From positions 1 to 43,357 of the forward strand of contig NZ_FPBY01000006.1 of the NCBI RefSeq assembly GCF_900116755.1: a DNA stretch of 43,357 nucleotides, given 5' to 3'. This DNA comes from Clostridium sp. DSM 8431 (GTDB lineage Bacteria > Bacillota > Clostridia > Clostridiales > Clostridiaceae). A program made the translations under genes and the position numbers. Positions 32,210 through 40,572 of the stretch are shown piece by piece. Under the pieces are notes generated by a model. The model did not search any database. It had not been told where the DNA came from and was given only the letters and a program-made list of their open reading frames with translations. The first letter of the stretch is position 1; each line of letters begins with the position of its first letter.

Positions 32210-32395
32210 TTATTTTCTTATAATTTCTTTACACTTTATTTTATCAATTTCTTTAGATAGCATAGAACCTGACAAAACCTTATCTTTCAAAAAATTGTTT
32301 TTAAATTTTGGAGTAGCTTTCTTATTTTTATTTCTCAATTTTAAAAAAACAAAAATAAGAAAAATGCCTATTATAAGCAAAAAAATTTCATACAT
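32210..32395 (-). CDS. small single-pass membrane protein
   Basis: 61 aa from the ATG at 32395, where GGAGG sits 9 bases upstream; an earlier in-frame codon lacks such a site. One N-terminal membrane segment (YEIFLLIIGIFLIFVFLKL) and a basic cytoplasmic tail ending KCKEIIRK. It follows the DUF2828 gene by 65 bp on the same strand and may be its operon partner. Function unknown. Confidence 0.6.
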   Translation of the reverse strand: MYEIFLLIIGIFLIFVFLKLRNKNKKATPKFKNNFLKDKVLSGSMLSKEIDKIKCKEIIRK

Positions 32396-32460
32396 TAGCA
32401 CTGCCTCCAAATATATTTTACTACTATTATGTGCAGTAAAAATAAAAATATGCATATAAA

Positions 32461-33984
32461 TTAATCTGCATCAACAACCTGTTTATATCTATCATTATTA
32501 ATTACATCTTCTAACATGCTTACCGATGTAACTCTTTCTCCATTAATAAAGAATTTAAAGATTTCATCTGAATATCCAAAGGCATATTGAAAGCCCTTTC
32601 CATCCTCTAAAACTTTAGCATTCTTATTTTCTCCATCTATTCTCCAGAAGGCTAAACTTGGAACTTCATAACCACTTTTTGCCCACTTTGTTTTAATTAA
32701 TTTATATTCACTATCACTTAAAAAACGTTCCTTTATATCTTTTCTATTTCTATTAGAAAGTACACAATTACTATCAAAAATAAATAAAATTCTCTTGGGA
32801 ATTTTCTCTCTATTTAACCCATTTTTAATTGCTGCATATAACACTATATCAAGCATAGATTCAATATTGATTTCTTCAGCTATGCATGCTTTTGCTGTTT
32901 CATTTATTCTATCTATTAAATCCTCACTCTTTATCCTTTTAAGATTAGGATGAGGTGTATTTACAAGAATGTAATTTTTAAACTTATCCTTATTCTTATC
33001 TACTAGATATAAAGCTGTACTGACTCCTGCTGAAAATACTGCTTCCTTATTTTTATTATATATATTTTTCTTTGTAAGGGCTGTACACACTAAAGTATCG
33101 CCATTATTTTCAACATTATAATCTGGAATACTATTCCACTTTTCTATAAACTTTCTTCTTTCATCATTATTACGTCCATTACATATTCCATTAATAATTT
33201 CATAAGGATAAAGTTCTTTTGTTTCCTTAACCTTTTTAATATTTTCCTCTTCAAGAACTTTTACATATTCAAGGAACCTTTTTTTATCATGCTTTATAAA
33301 AGCTTTTTTATATCTTCTTATAGTATTGTAGTTAAGATTTCCATACTTAATAGTTTTCCAATTGTTACTACTCATATCTTGTTCTACAATATTAACTCTT
33401 TTCCTAAGAAGAGTTAGTAAGTTTCTATATTCCTTTGATGAAAGATCCATTGCAATTCTTGTTTTTCTTGCAAGATCCTTTGATTCTTTTGATGATGCAT
33501 TTTCTGACTTTAGCCACTTACACATATTAGAGGGTACATCTGCTTTTAAATCAAGACTTATTTGTTTTCTTATAAGCCCAATAGCTGCCCCTTGAAGATA
33601 TGTATCAAAAAGACTATATAAATCATCCCATCTTCCATAGACAGGTATTAAATGTATATTTGAAGCTAAATATGAACTATTCATTGAACCCAAATGCTTA
33701 ATTATAACCCTGAAAACTCTTCTCTCTCCCAATCCCTTTTCCTTATCTCTAAGGTAAAATAATAACTTCATAGCTTGAATAGGATTTTCATTATATGCAT
33801 CCATGAAAGTATTAATAATTACCTCATCTTTTTCATAACGCAAAAATCCAGCCTTAGCATAAAAATTAATTAGACAGTCTTCTTTTGCTTCCTCGCTTAA
33901 TGAATATTCTTCTAAATCCTCAAATAATTTAGAATCTGAATTAATCAATTCTTCCTTAAGAGAATTTAAAAAACCTAAATCCAT
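32461..33984 (-). CDS. DUF2828/Ro60-like (TROVE-related) protein
   Basis: 507 aa. The HEAT-like N-terminal half carries MKLLFYLRDKEKGLGERRVFR and VYGRWDDLY, characteristic of DUF2828 and related to the RNA-binding ring of Ro60/TROVE proteins. The C-terminal half has the outline of a von Willebrand A domain (RILFIFDSN, FSAGVSTALYLVDKNKDKF). The metal-site DxSxS, expected after the first strand, reads LVCTALTKKN, and the second metal loop is also lost, so the MIDAS is degenerate. AGGAGG precedes the ATG. A tandem pair of hairpins lies just upstream. Confidence 0.78.
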   Translation of the reverse strand: MDLGFLNSLKEELINSDSKLFEDLEEYSLSEEAKEDCLINFYAKAGFLRYEKDEVIINTFMDAYNENPIQAMKLLFYLRDKEKGLGERRVFRVIIKHLGSMNSSYLASNIHLIPVYGRWDDLYSLFDTYLQGAAIGLIRKQISLDLKADVPSNMCKWLKSENASSKESKDLARKTRIAMDLSSKEYRNLLTLLRKRVNIVEQDMSSNNWKTIKYGNLNYNTIRRYKKAFIKHDKKRFLEYVKVLEEENIKKVKETKELYPYEIINGICNGRNNDERRKFIEKWNSIPDYNVENNGDTLVCTALTKKNIYNKNKEAVFSAGVSTALYLVDKNKDKFKNYILVNTPHPNLKRIKSEDLIDRINETAKACIAEEINIESMLDIVLYAAIKNGLNREKIPKRILFIFDSNCVLSNRNRKDIKERFLSDSEYKLIKTKWAKSGYEVPSLAFWRIDGENKNAKVLEDGKGFQYAFGYSDEIFKFFINGERVTSVSMLEDVINNDRYKQVVDAD

Positions 33985-34017
33985 ATGTAACTCCTCCTAA
34001 TTCATTAACATATAAAC

Positions 34018-34095
34018 AAGACACCTTGCTGACTTATAATAGCTGTAGGTGTCTTTAACAAGATACTCTGGTAGTTTAAACGCTGTTGGTATCTT
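34018..34095. repeat. tandem pair of homologous hairpins upstream of the DUF2828 gene
   Basis: Hairpin 1 (34018-34055) has stem AAGACACCT/AGGTGTCTT; hairpin 2 (34060-34095) has AAGATAC/GGTATCTT. They are offset by 42 bp and share CAAGA-AC--TG at the start and GCTGT-GGT-TCTTT at the end. Between copies one stem pair changes from C-G to T-A, which keeps pairing. Neither has a strong U-tract, so they may be a structured leader or small RNA and not plain terminators. Confidence 0.55.
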
Positions 34096-34144
34096 TTAAT
34101 GTATATGTTATACCTATTAATTATATTACATTTTTATATTTATG

Positions 34145-34339
34145 TTAATGACTTTTTTTAATTTCTTTCATTCTTACTATTAAATTAGATTCAATATACT
34201 CTGATTTTGAAAATCCTTTTCTAAAATATCTTATCTGTTTAAACTTTTGTCCCTGCATTTCAAAATCTAAAACATCTATTCTGTCACCTTTAAAAATAAT
34301 AGGTTCTCTTTTGCCTTTTACTTGCACATGTAATTCCAT
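34145..34339 (-). CDS. small protein of unknown function downstream of the ABC-F gene
   Basis: 64 aa, basic, mostly beta by eye: MELHVQVKGKREPIIFKGDR, IDVLDFEMQGQKF, then KSEYIESNLIVRMKEIKK. No recognised family. Starts 8 bp after the ABC-F stop with an AGGTGA site, so it is the second gene of that transcript. Confidence 0.6.
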   Translation of the reverse strand: MELHVQVKGKREPIIFKGDRIDVLDFEMQGQKFKQIRYFRKGFSKSEYIESNLIVRMKEIKKSH

Positions 34340-34347
34340 TTTTTCAC

Positions 34348-36264
34348 CTACTGTTTATTTTTATATTCTTCTATTTCTTTTGCAAGATTTTCAAGATAGT
34401 CATATCTTTCATATCTAAATAAAAGATCTTCTTCTAGCTTTTCTTTTTCTTCCATAAGCTCTTGAAGTTTACCATAAGAAGAAGCATTCTTATTCATCTC
34501 ATCTTCTATCTCAGCTATTCTTGTTTCAAGCTTTTCTATAATCTCTGGAGTTTCCTTATATTCTTTTTGTTCTTTAAATGTAAATTTAGGTCTCTTATCT
34601 CTTTCTCTTGTTCTTTCTTTTACTTCCTTTTTATCTTCTTTCTTTCCTTCTTTTTCAGCACCTATCTTTTCTACTTCCTTAGAAATAAGATAATCACTGT
34701 AATTACCGTTATAAGGCTTTATAAGACCATTTCCTTCATAAGAGAATATCTTATTACATATTCTATCTAAGAAATATCTATCATGAGATACTACAACTAC
34801 AACTCCCACAAAGCTGTCTAAAAAGTCTTCTAAAATAGTAAGGGTATTAATATCAAGATCATTTGTTGGCTCATCTAATAAAAGCACATTAGGAGCTTCC
34901 ATAAGAACTCTTAAAAGATGAAGTCTTCTTCTTTCTCCTCCTGATAATTTTTCTATTTTAGTGTACTGCATTGTCCCATCAAATAGGAATTTTTCACACA
35001 TAGTACTTGCTGTAATCTTTGTGCCATCGGAAACTGGTATATATTCTCCGCCTTCTCTAACATAATCAATTACTCTCATACTTGTATCTATATCTCTATC
35101 ATCTTGTGAGAAACATCCAATTTTCACTGTTTCCCCCACTTCTATTTCTCCTGAGTCTGGCATAAGTTTCCCTCTAAGCATATTTATAAGGGTAGACTTA
35201 CCTGCACCATTTGGTCCTATAATTCCTATTCTATCTTCCTTTGTAAATATATAATTAAAATCTTTTATTAAAGTTCTATTATCAAAAGACTTAGATATAT
35301 TGTCTATTTCTATAATCTTTTTACCAAGTCTAGTACCAACAAAATTCATTTCTACATCTGTTTGAGGTTTAACATATTCTCTATTAACTAAATCCTCAAA
35401 TCTTTGTAATCTAGCTTTTTGTTTAGTTGTTCTAGCTTTAGCTCCTCTTTTTACCCACTTTAATTCTTTTCTTATTAAAGATTGTCTTTTAGCCTCTTCA
35501 GATTCTTCTCTTTCCACTCTTTCCATTTTCTTTTCTAAAAACTTAGTATAGTTTCCATCATATGTATAAAGATTACCTCTATCAAGTTCAATAGTTCTAT
35601 TAGATACTCTATCTAAGAAATATCTATCATGGGTAATCATAAGAAGAGCACCCTTTCTTGAATTTAAAAAGTCTTCAAGCCACTCAATAGAGTCTGAATC
35701 TAAGTGGTTTGTTGGTTCATCTAAAATAAGAAGCTCACATGGAGTTATAAGAGCTGATGCAAGGGCAACTCTTTTTCTTTGGCCGCCTGATAAATTTTTC
35801 ATTTTTTCTTCGTAATTAGTTATGCCAAGTTTATTTAAAATTATTTTAGCTTCACTTTCAAGTTCCCATAAATTTAGTGCATCTATTTCTCCTTGAATCT
35901 TTAAAAGTTTATTATTAAGCTCTTCACTACTTTCATGAGTCATCTTTTCTAATATTTTTTCATATTCCATAAGAAGCTTGATTTCTCTAGTTTCTCCTCT
36001 AAAGATTTGTTCAATTACAGTTGCATCTTCTTTAATATCTGGATTTTGAGATAAATATTCTATTCTCACATTTTTATTTTTAACTCTATTGCCCTCAAAA
36101 AATTCATCTTTTCCAGCTGCTATTTTTAAAAGCGTTGACTTTCCAGCACCATTTATACCTATAATACCTATTTTATCTCCTTCATTAATACCAAGAGATA
36201 TGTTTTTTAATAATACTTTTTCACTGTAACTTTTACTTACATTTTCTAACGTAACTAAATTCAT
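34348..36264 (-). CDS. ABC-F family ATPase (Uup-like)
   Basis: 638 aa: two ATP-binding domains, no membrane segments. Walker A GINGAGKST near 37 and GPNGAGKST near 345; signatures LSGGQRKRVALA and LSGGERRRLHLL; Walker B LLILDEPTNHLD and VLLLDEPTNDLD. The linker between domains is the positively charged ABC-F arm (KWVKRGAKARTTKQKARLQR). The C-terminal 100 residues form a charged coiled coil (ETRIAEIEDEMNKNAS...), as in Uup-type members that act on ribosomes or branched DNA. Not enough detail to say whether it confers antibiotic resistance. AAGGAG precedes the ATG at 36264. Confidence 0.9.
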   Translation of the reverse strand: MNLVTLENVSKSYSEKVLLKNISLGINEGDKIGIIGINGAGKSTLLKIAAGKDEFFEGNRVKNKNVRIEYLSQNPDIKEDATVIEQIFRGETREIKLLMEYEKILEKMTHESSEELNNKLLKIQGEIDALNLWELESEAKIILNKLGITNYEEKMKNLSGGQRKRVALASALITPCELLILDEPTNHLDSDSIEWLEDFLNSRKGALLMITHDRYFLDRVSNRTIELDRGNLYTYDGNYTKFLEKKMERVEREESEEAKRQSLIRKELKWVKRGAKARTTKQKARLQRFEDLVNREYVKPQTDVEMNFVGTRLGKKIIEIDNISKSFDNRTLIKDFNYIFTKEDRIGIIGPNGAGKSTLINMLRGKLMPDSGEIEVGETVKIGCFSQDDRDIDTSMRVIDYVREGGEYIPVSDGTKITASTMCEKFLFDGTMQYTKIEKLSGGERRRLHLLRVLMEAPNVLLLDEPTNDLDINTLTILEDFLDSFVGVVVVVSHDRYFLDRICNKIFSYEGNGLIKPYNGNYSDYLISKEVEKIGAEKEGKKEDKKEVKERTRERDKRPKFTFKEQKEYKETPEIIEKLETRIAEIEDEMNKNASSYGKLQELMEEKEKLEEDLLFRYERYDYLENLAKEIEEYKNKQ

Positions 36265-36354
36265 ATGGTTTAATTACTCCTTTTAAATTTCTTATATATC
36301 TATATCAAGTCTTATAGTACCATATATATATTTTTTCTTCAATTTACACAAAGT

Positions 36355-36400
36355 AAAGGAGCCCTTATTAATACTTTTTAAGCATAACAAAAACTCCTTT
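36355..36400 (-). terminator. possible terminator of the flavodoxin-fold pair
   Basis: AAAGGAG/CTCCTTT 7-bp stem with a long AT-rich loop, 5 bp after the stop at 36405. Weak because of the loop size. Confidence 0.4.
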
Positions 36401-36404
36401 AAGC

Positions 36405-37019
36405 TTATATTCCTCCAAATAATTCCTTTTTCTTCAAACCATTTTTCTTCAAAGTGCTTCTCCATAATCTTTCTACTAAAAATTTATATATAAATCTAGG
36501 TAGTATTGGAGATATAAAGCTATTTTCACAGCCCCTTTCATTTAAAATATCATTAGCTATAAGTCTTAATGACATCTTCATATCCTTAGTAAGCTTTGAA
36601 TTTTCATCTAACTTAGTATATAATGGTCCTCCTCCAATGCCTATTCCTTCTTGCCATATAAAGCCTGTTTTATTGCACCAACATTCTATATTTTTCAAGG
36701 CTATATCACACTGATCTCCTTCAAAAAATCCGCAGTTACATATGGCATAAACCTTTATATCTTTGTTTATATTTTCTTTCTCAATTTGAGATAAGCAGGA
36801 AATTAAGTGAGAAGGTAATGTATCAACATAAAGTGGAAAGGCAATTAATAAAATATCCATATCTTTTATTATTTCAATATCACTATCTTGAGGTTTGGAC
36901 TTTTCAAAATGAAGTTCAAATATTTCTTCTGTATTTAAAAATTCTTTTATCTCTTTTAGTATATAGTCAGAAAAGCTTTTGGAAACTTTTGGACTTGCAT
37001 TGATAACACAAATTTTCAT
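36405..37019 (-). CDS. flavodoxin-fold NAD(P)H-dependent oxidoreductase
   Basis: 204 aa. MKICVINASPKVSKSFSDYI is an FMN phosphate-binding loop of the NADPH-dependent FMN reductase type; DILLIAFPLYVDTLP and ICNCGFFEGDQC are the matching middle motifs. A basic C-terminus with hydrophobic patches (FISPILPRFIYKFLVERLWR) may touch the membrane. The AGGAGG site lies inside the end of the preceding gene, 1 bp away, so the two are translationally coupled. Confidence 0.78.
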   Translation of the reverse strand: MKICVINASPKVSKSFSDYILKEIKEFLNTEEIFELHFEKSKPQDSDIEIIKDMDILLIAFPLYVDTLPSHLISCLSQIEKENINKDIKVYAICNCGFFEGDQCDIALKNIECWCNKTGFIWQEGIGIGGGPLYTKLDENSKLTKDMKMSLRLIANDILNERGCENSFISPILPRFIYKFLVERLWRSTLKKNGLKKKELFGGI

Positions 37020-37020
37020 A

Positions 37021-37512
37021 CTAAAAACCCTCCTTCATTAATTTATCCTTAGACAAAAACATAATTAATCCCACCTTAGCATTTAGATTATCACTATTTG
37101 CATTTACAAGCTTAATTGCTGTTTTCTTCTCAAGGTCTGTTATATTATCTCCATAAAAATATACCTTTAACTTAAGTTTATTTTTATATCTACTCTTATG
37201 GTGCATTTCTCCTTTTCTTATTAAAAAGTCTGGTAATAAATAAGAAATGCTTCTATCTAGTATATTTTTTATAAAAGGGCTGTATCCCCCATAAAAACAT
37301 TCACTTATGATTACAAGTTCATCTCTTTTGCTTAAAAGTTCTCCCATATTGCTATAATTATCTTTAATTACACATTTTCCTGGTGTCTTAACCCAACATC
37401 CAAAACAGCCTATACAATTATGAATATTTTCTTTTTTATTAATTATCATATTTTCTTTTACCGGAAAATTTAGTTTTTCTGCTTCTTCAGGTTCTAAATC
37501 ATGAATAACCAT
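37021..37512 (-). CDS. flavodoxin family protein with conserved Cys loop
   Basis: 163 aa from the ATG at 37512 (MVIHDLEPEEAEKL), with a G-rich site 9 bases upstream; in-frame codons up to 37545 would add 11 residues but lack a site. Contains CIGCFGCWVKTPGKCVIKD, the C-x2-C-x2-C-x6-C loop of iron-sulfur flavoprotein/NADPH-dependent FMN reductase relatives, and ECFYGGYSPFIKNILDRSI. Probably forms a functional pair with the following gene in flavin-dependent electron transfer. Confidence 0.75.
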   Translation of the reverse strand: MVIHDLEPEEAEKLNFPVKENMIINKKENIHNCIGCFGCWVKTPGKCVIKDNYSNMGELLSKRDELVIISECFYGGYSPFIKNILDRSISYLLPDFLIRKGEMHHKSRYKNKLKLKVYFYGDNITDLEKKTAIKLVNANSDNLNAKVGLIMFLSKDKLMKEGF

Positions 37513-37702
37513 TAAGTACATCCCCCCAATCAATATAATATTCATTTAATTATATTATTTATAAAAATAATAAATGCAAAACACTCTAATTTATACGTGC
37601 ATTTTACCTTTATATTACATAATTATAAAATTAAGTTTATATTTTTACAAACATAAAATCTTTAAGTAAATATAAAAAGTGAACATCCTTATCTAAGTAT
37701 AA

Positions 37703-37735
37703 ACTTAAAAGGACGTCCACCAATATTTAAATGGC
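37703..37735 (+). pseudogene. 3' relic of an IS1595-type transposase
   Basis: Plus-strand codons read K-D-V-H-Q-Y-L-N-G-L, matching the end of the broken transposase at 30841 (KDVHLYLNS). Thirty bases including GGACGTCCACC are shared in opposite orientation. Everything else of the element is gone. Confidence 0.55.
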
Positions 37736-37794
37736 TTATTTTATTATCACTATATCTAAGAATACAGCCATTATAACATTTATAAATATACAAA

Positions 37795-37842
37795 AATATT
37801 CATATGTATATCTATAAATTTAATGATATACATATGAATATT
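37795..37842 (-). terminator. terminator of the exopolysaccharide operon
   Basis: Perfect 18-bp arms (AATATTCATATGTATATC and its complement) around a 12-nt loop, followed by TTTTTG on the minus strand, about 80 bp after the deacetylase stop. The long arms and central CATATG are unusual for a plain terminator. Confidence 0.6.
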
Positions 37843-37923
37843 TATTTATACTATCTAATAGTAATTGTTCTATTTAATTTTACATAATTATAAAACATTG
37901 CAATATTTTAAAAATCTAAAATA

Positions 37924-38790
37924 TTAATTATTATTAATCCATGCATCATATATTTTATCAAAATTCTTTCTGCTTACCATATATCTATTTAAGAAAAAGT
38001 CATCATTATTTGCCTTAATTGGATATGGCGCTAGAATGTATCCACTTTCAAATCCAGCTTTTTCACTTAAATCAGCTAATGCATCTGAACTTTCACCAAA
38101 TGGATAAGCTATACTTTTTATCTCTACATCTAACTCTTCTTCTAGAACTTCTCTGCTTAATTTTATATCTTTAAAAAAGTCATCATAGACGTTCTTAGAT
38201 AAAAACTTTGCTCCATCATCCTCAAAATAATGCATGTTATATGTGTGAGATCCAAAAGATACTAAGCCGCTGTCTCTCATTTCTCTAAGCTGATCCCAAG
38301 AAACAATCATTTGATTGTTAAAATCTTTATTGCCTACCTGTCCTGCAATAACAAAAACAGTAAAAGGTATATTATTTTCTTTTAAAATAGGATACGCATT
38401 TTTATATAAAGTATCATCTCCATCATCAAAGGATATCCATACACATTTATCTGGAAAGCTATCATTTTTTCTAAACTCTTCAACCTCTTCTAAAGTTGCA
38501 AAATAGGCTCCTGCATTTTTAAGTCTCTGTATTTCTTCTTCAAATTCATCTGTATAAATAGAATAATTTACAAGTTCATCTGAAGCTACAGTTTTCTCTA
38601 GGAATGTGTTCCAAAAACTTCTACTGCGAACTCTATGATAATCTAATGCCATACAACATTTCGTACTTGGGATATTTCCATAAGATCCGTCCTCTTCAAG
38701 CAAATCAACATTCCATACTGAAGCAACTTTAAGACTTACTAATACTAGCACTGCTAAAATAGCAGCTACTTTAATTATTCTTTTTATCAT
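37924..38790 (-). CDS. membrane-anchored polysaccharide deacetylase (PgaB/IcaB-like)
   Basis: 288 aa from the ATG at 38790, where GAGG lies 9 bases upstream; the earlier ATG at 38805 overlaps that site. One N-terminal membrane anchor (IKVAAILAVLVLVSLKVASV), then a NodB domain: motif 1 ISFDDGDDT (metal Asp), motif 2 SHTYNMH (two His), and IAYPFGESS (motif 3). Expected to remove acetyl groups from poly-N-acetylglucosamine at the cell surface. The gene overlaps the upstream synthase gene by 20 bp, so the two are coupled. Confidence 0.9.
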   Translation of the reverse strand: MIKRIIKVAAILAVLVLVSLKVASVWNVDLLEEDGSYGNIPSTKCCMALDYHRVRSRSFWNTFLEKTVASDELVNYSIYTDEFEEEIQRLKNAGAYFATLEEVEEFRKNDSFPDKCVWISFDDGDDTLYKNAYPILKENNIPFTVFVIAGQVGNKDFNNQMIVSWDQLREMRDSGLVSFGSHTYNMHYFEDDGAKFLSKNVYDDFFKDIKLSREVLEEELDVEIKSIAYPFGESSDALADLSEKAGFESGYILAPYPIKANNDDFFLNRYMVSRKNFDKIYDAWINNN

Positions 38791-40525
38791 TTTTATATAC
38801 CTCATTAAGTTCTCTTATAGGATTTTTTTCAAATCTTATAATTTTTTCTCTTTGTAATAAATCATAAACCTCTTCACTAACTAAATTTAATGAAAGCATA
38901 TCTTCTTTTGTTGTTTCACCTGGATGTTTTCTTCTGTTAAGTTTACCAAATCTTTTAACATTATATAATCTCCATAGATATTGGACTATAAAGCTTAATA
39001 CAAAAATTATTGCTGTAATATATAGAAGTTCTCTTATGCTGTCATTAGTTATCTTTAAACTTTCCTTAAGAACTCCAACTAATGTATCATTATGATTAAA
39101 TAGTCCACTTCCAAATAAGTAAAATATAATAACCATGTACCCAAGCATAAATATATTAAGTACATATGCACCAATTTTTCTTAGTATCTTAACTTTTGAA
39201 CTTGCATGTGAACTTACAATGAATCTTTCACTCTCATTCTTATCTAAAGGCTCTTCAGATTCTTCAGATTCTAAAGGCATTTCAATTTCCCCTCTATCAG
39301 GAGACTTCCATGTTGCATATCCACCTCTTATTGACGACTTTATTGATTTTGGAATAGCAGCTATAGCTACAAATGTATTAACAAACCAATAAAACGTAGG
39401 ATACCATGCAGCCCACAGATAATATTTCATTATATTATCATAGGTGGATTCCTGTTTCATAGAGATGAAAAGCTGTATAAAACTAAGCATTGATAATGCA
39501 AAAGCACTAAAGGAGAAAAATAGTAGAAGGTCTTGTCTTACTCTAGCATGAAATAAAGCTACTATGGTAGTTCCTACCCAGCTTATTGACCAAATAAGAC
39601 TAAAAACCTGTTCTAAGTATACTGGCCAGATTCTCCTCTGTCTCCAGTCTTTAAATATGTCTATATGGCGAAATATTATCTCTTGTCCTCCCTGTGCCCA
39701 TCTTACTCTTTGATTCCAAAGCCCCTTTAATGTCTCTGGAACAAGCATCCAACACAAAGCTCTTGGTTCATATCTAATATCCCAGAACTTTTTTTGTAAC
39801 TTCCATGAAACTCCTATATCCTCTGTAATAACATCTCTATCCCAAAGCTCAACGCTTACTAATGCTTTTTTTCTATAAGCAACTATAACTCCTGATACTG
39901 TCATTACCTTACCTAATATTCTTTGAGTTCTCTTTATAAGACCTATAATTGATGCATATTCAACTAACTGAATCTTTGCTAAAAGAGTATCTCTATTTCT
40001 TATTCTAGGGTTTCCTGTTACTGCTCCTACTCTATCACCATTATCTATAAATTGCTTTACCATGTAATAAGGTGCTTTATCATCTAATATTGCATCACTA
40101 TCCACACATATAAGATATTCTGATTTAGATGCATGAACTGCCATATGAAGTGCATTAGCTTTTCCCTTATTTTCTAAGCAATTTATTACTCTAAGCTTTT
40201 CATATTTTTCACCTAAAGCTTCAAGTATTTTACCTGTATTATCTGTACTACCATCATTTACTGCTATTATTTCATAGTCTGGATAAGATAGCTTAGATAA
40301 ATTAGATATAGTTTCTTCTACTGTTAATGCCTCATTAAAACAAGGTAAAAGTATACTTATTTTAGGCCATTTGTATTTACTAAAATCTACTTCTTCACGG
40401 TTTTCTCTAAAATGCGAAAATATTAGTGACCCTGTAATCCATATAATAGACATAATATATGGATACCAAAAAACAAATAATGCACCCTTCCTCAAAACTG
40501 ATGTCAATCCACTTAAATAATTCAT
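38771..40525 (-). CDS. poly-N-acetylglucosamine synthase, PgaC/IcaA type fused to a PgaD/IcaD-like tail
   Basis: 584 aa from the ATG at 40525; a TTG at 40543 is unlikely. A membrane segment near 20-38 leads into a GT2 domain with VNDGSTD (about 90), VDSDA (142), VITED (234) and QRVRW (272), the set of processive synthases. Two to four membrane segments follow to about residue 410. The last 150 residues (two further membrane segments, then YNVKRFGKLNRRKHPGETT) resemble the separate PgaD/IcaD helper, so synthase and helper are one chain here. Middle gene of a three-gene operon with a beta-propeller and a deacetylase. Confidence 0.88.
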   Translation of the reverse strand: MNYLSGLTSVLRKGALFVFWYPYIMSIIWITGSLIFSHFRENREEVDFSKYKWPKISILLPCFNEALTVEETISNLSKLSYPDYEIIAVNDGSTDNTGKILEALGEKYEKLRVINCLENKGKANALHMAVHASKSEYLICVDSDAILDDKAPYYMVKQFIDNGDRVGAVTGNPRIRNRDTLLAKIQLVEYASIIGLIKRTQRILGKVMTVSGVIVAYRKKALVSVELWDRDVITEDIGVSWKLQKKFWDIRYEPRALCWMLVPETLKGLWNQRVRWAQGGQEIIFRHIDIFKDWRQRRIWPVYLEQVFSLIWSISWVGTTIVALFHARVRQDLLLFFSFSAFALSMLSFIQLFISMKQESTYDNIMKYYLWAAWYPTFYWFVNTFVAIAAIPKSIKSSIRGGYATWKSPDRGEIEMPLESEESEEPLDKNESERFIVSSHASSKVKILRKIGAYVLNIFMLGYMVIIFYLFGSGLFNHNDTLVGVLKESLKITNDSIRELLYITAIIFVLSFIVQYLWRLYNVKRFGKLNRRKHPGETTKEDMLSLNLVSEEVYDLLQREKIIRFEKNPIRELNEVYKNDKKNN

Positions 40526-40572
40526 TGTCGTTTTTATCTCCAATCGTTTTTATCTTCTATAAAAATCTAATA

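Larger units (their letters stand above)
37513..37923. other. intergenic region between the flavodoxin pair and the polysaccharide operon
   Basis: 411 bp holding an IS1595 relic (37703) and a long palindrome (37795) acting as terminator for the deacetylase gene. The minus-strand promoter of the flavodoxin pair should lie in 37513-37690; no clear hexamers. No further ORF. Confidence 0.4.
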
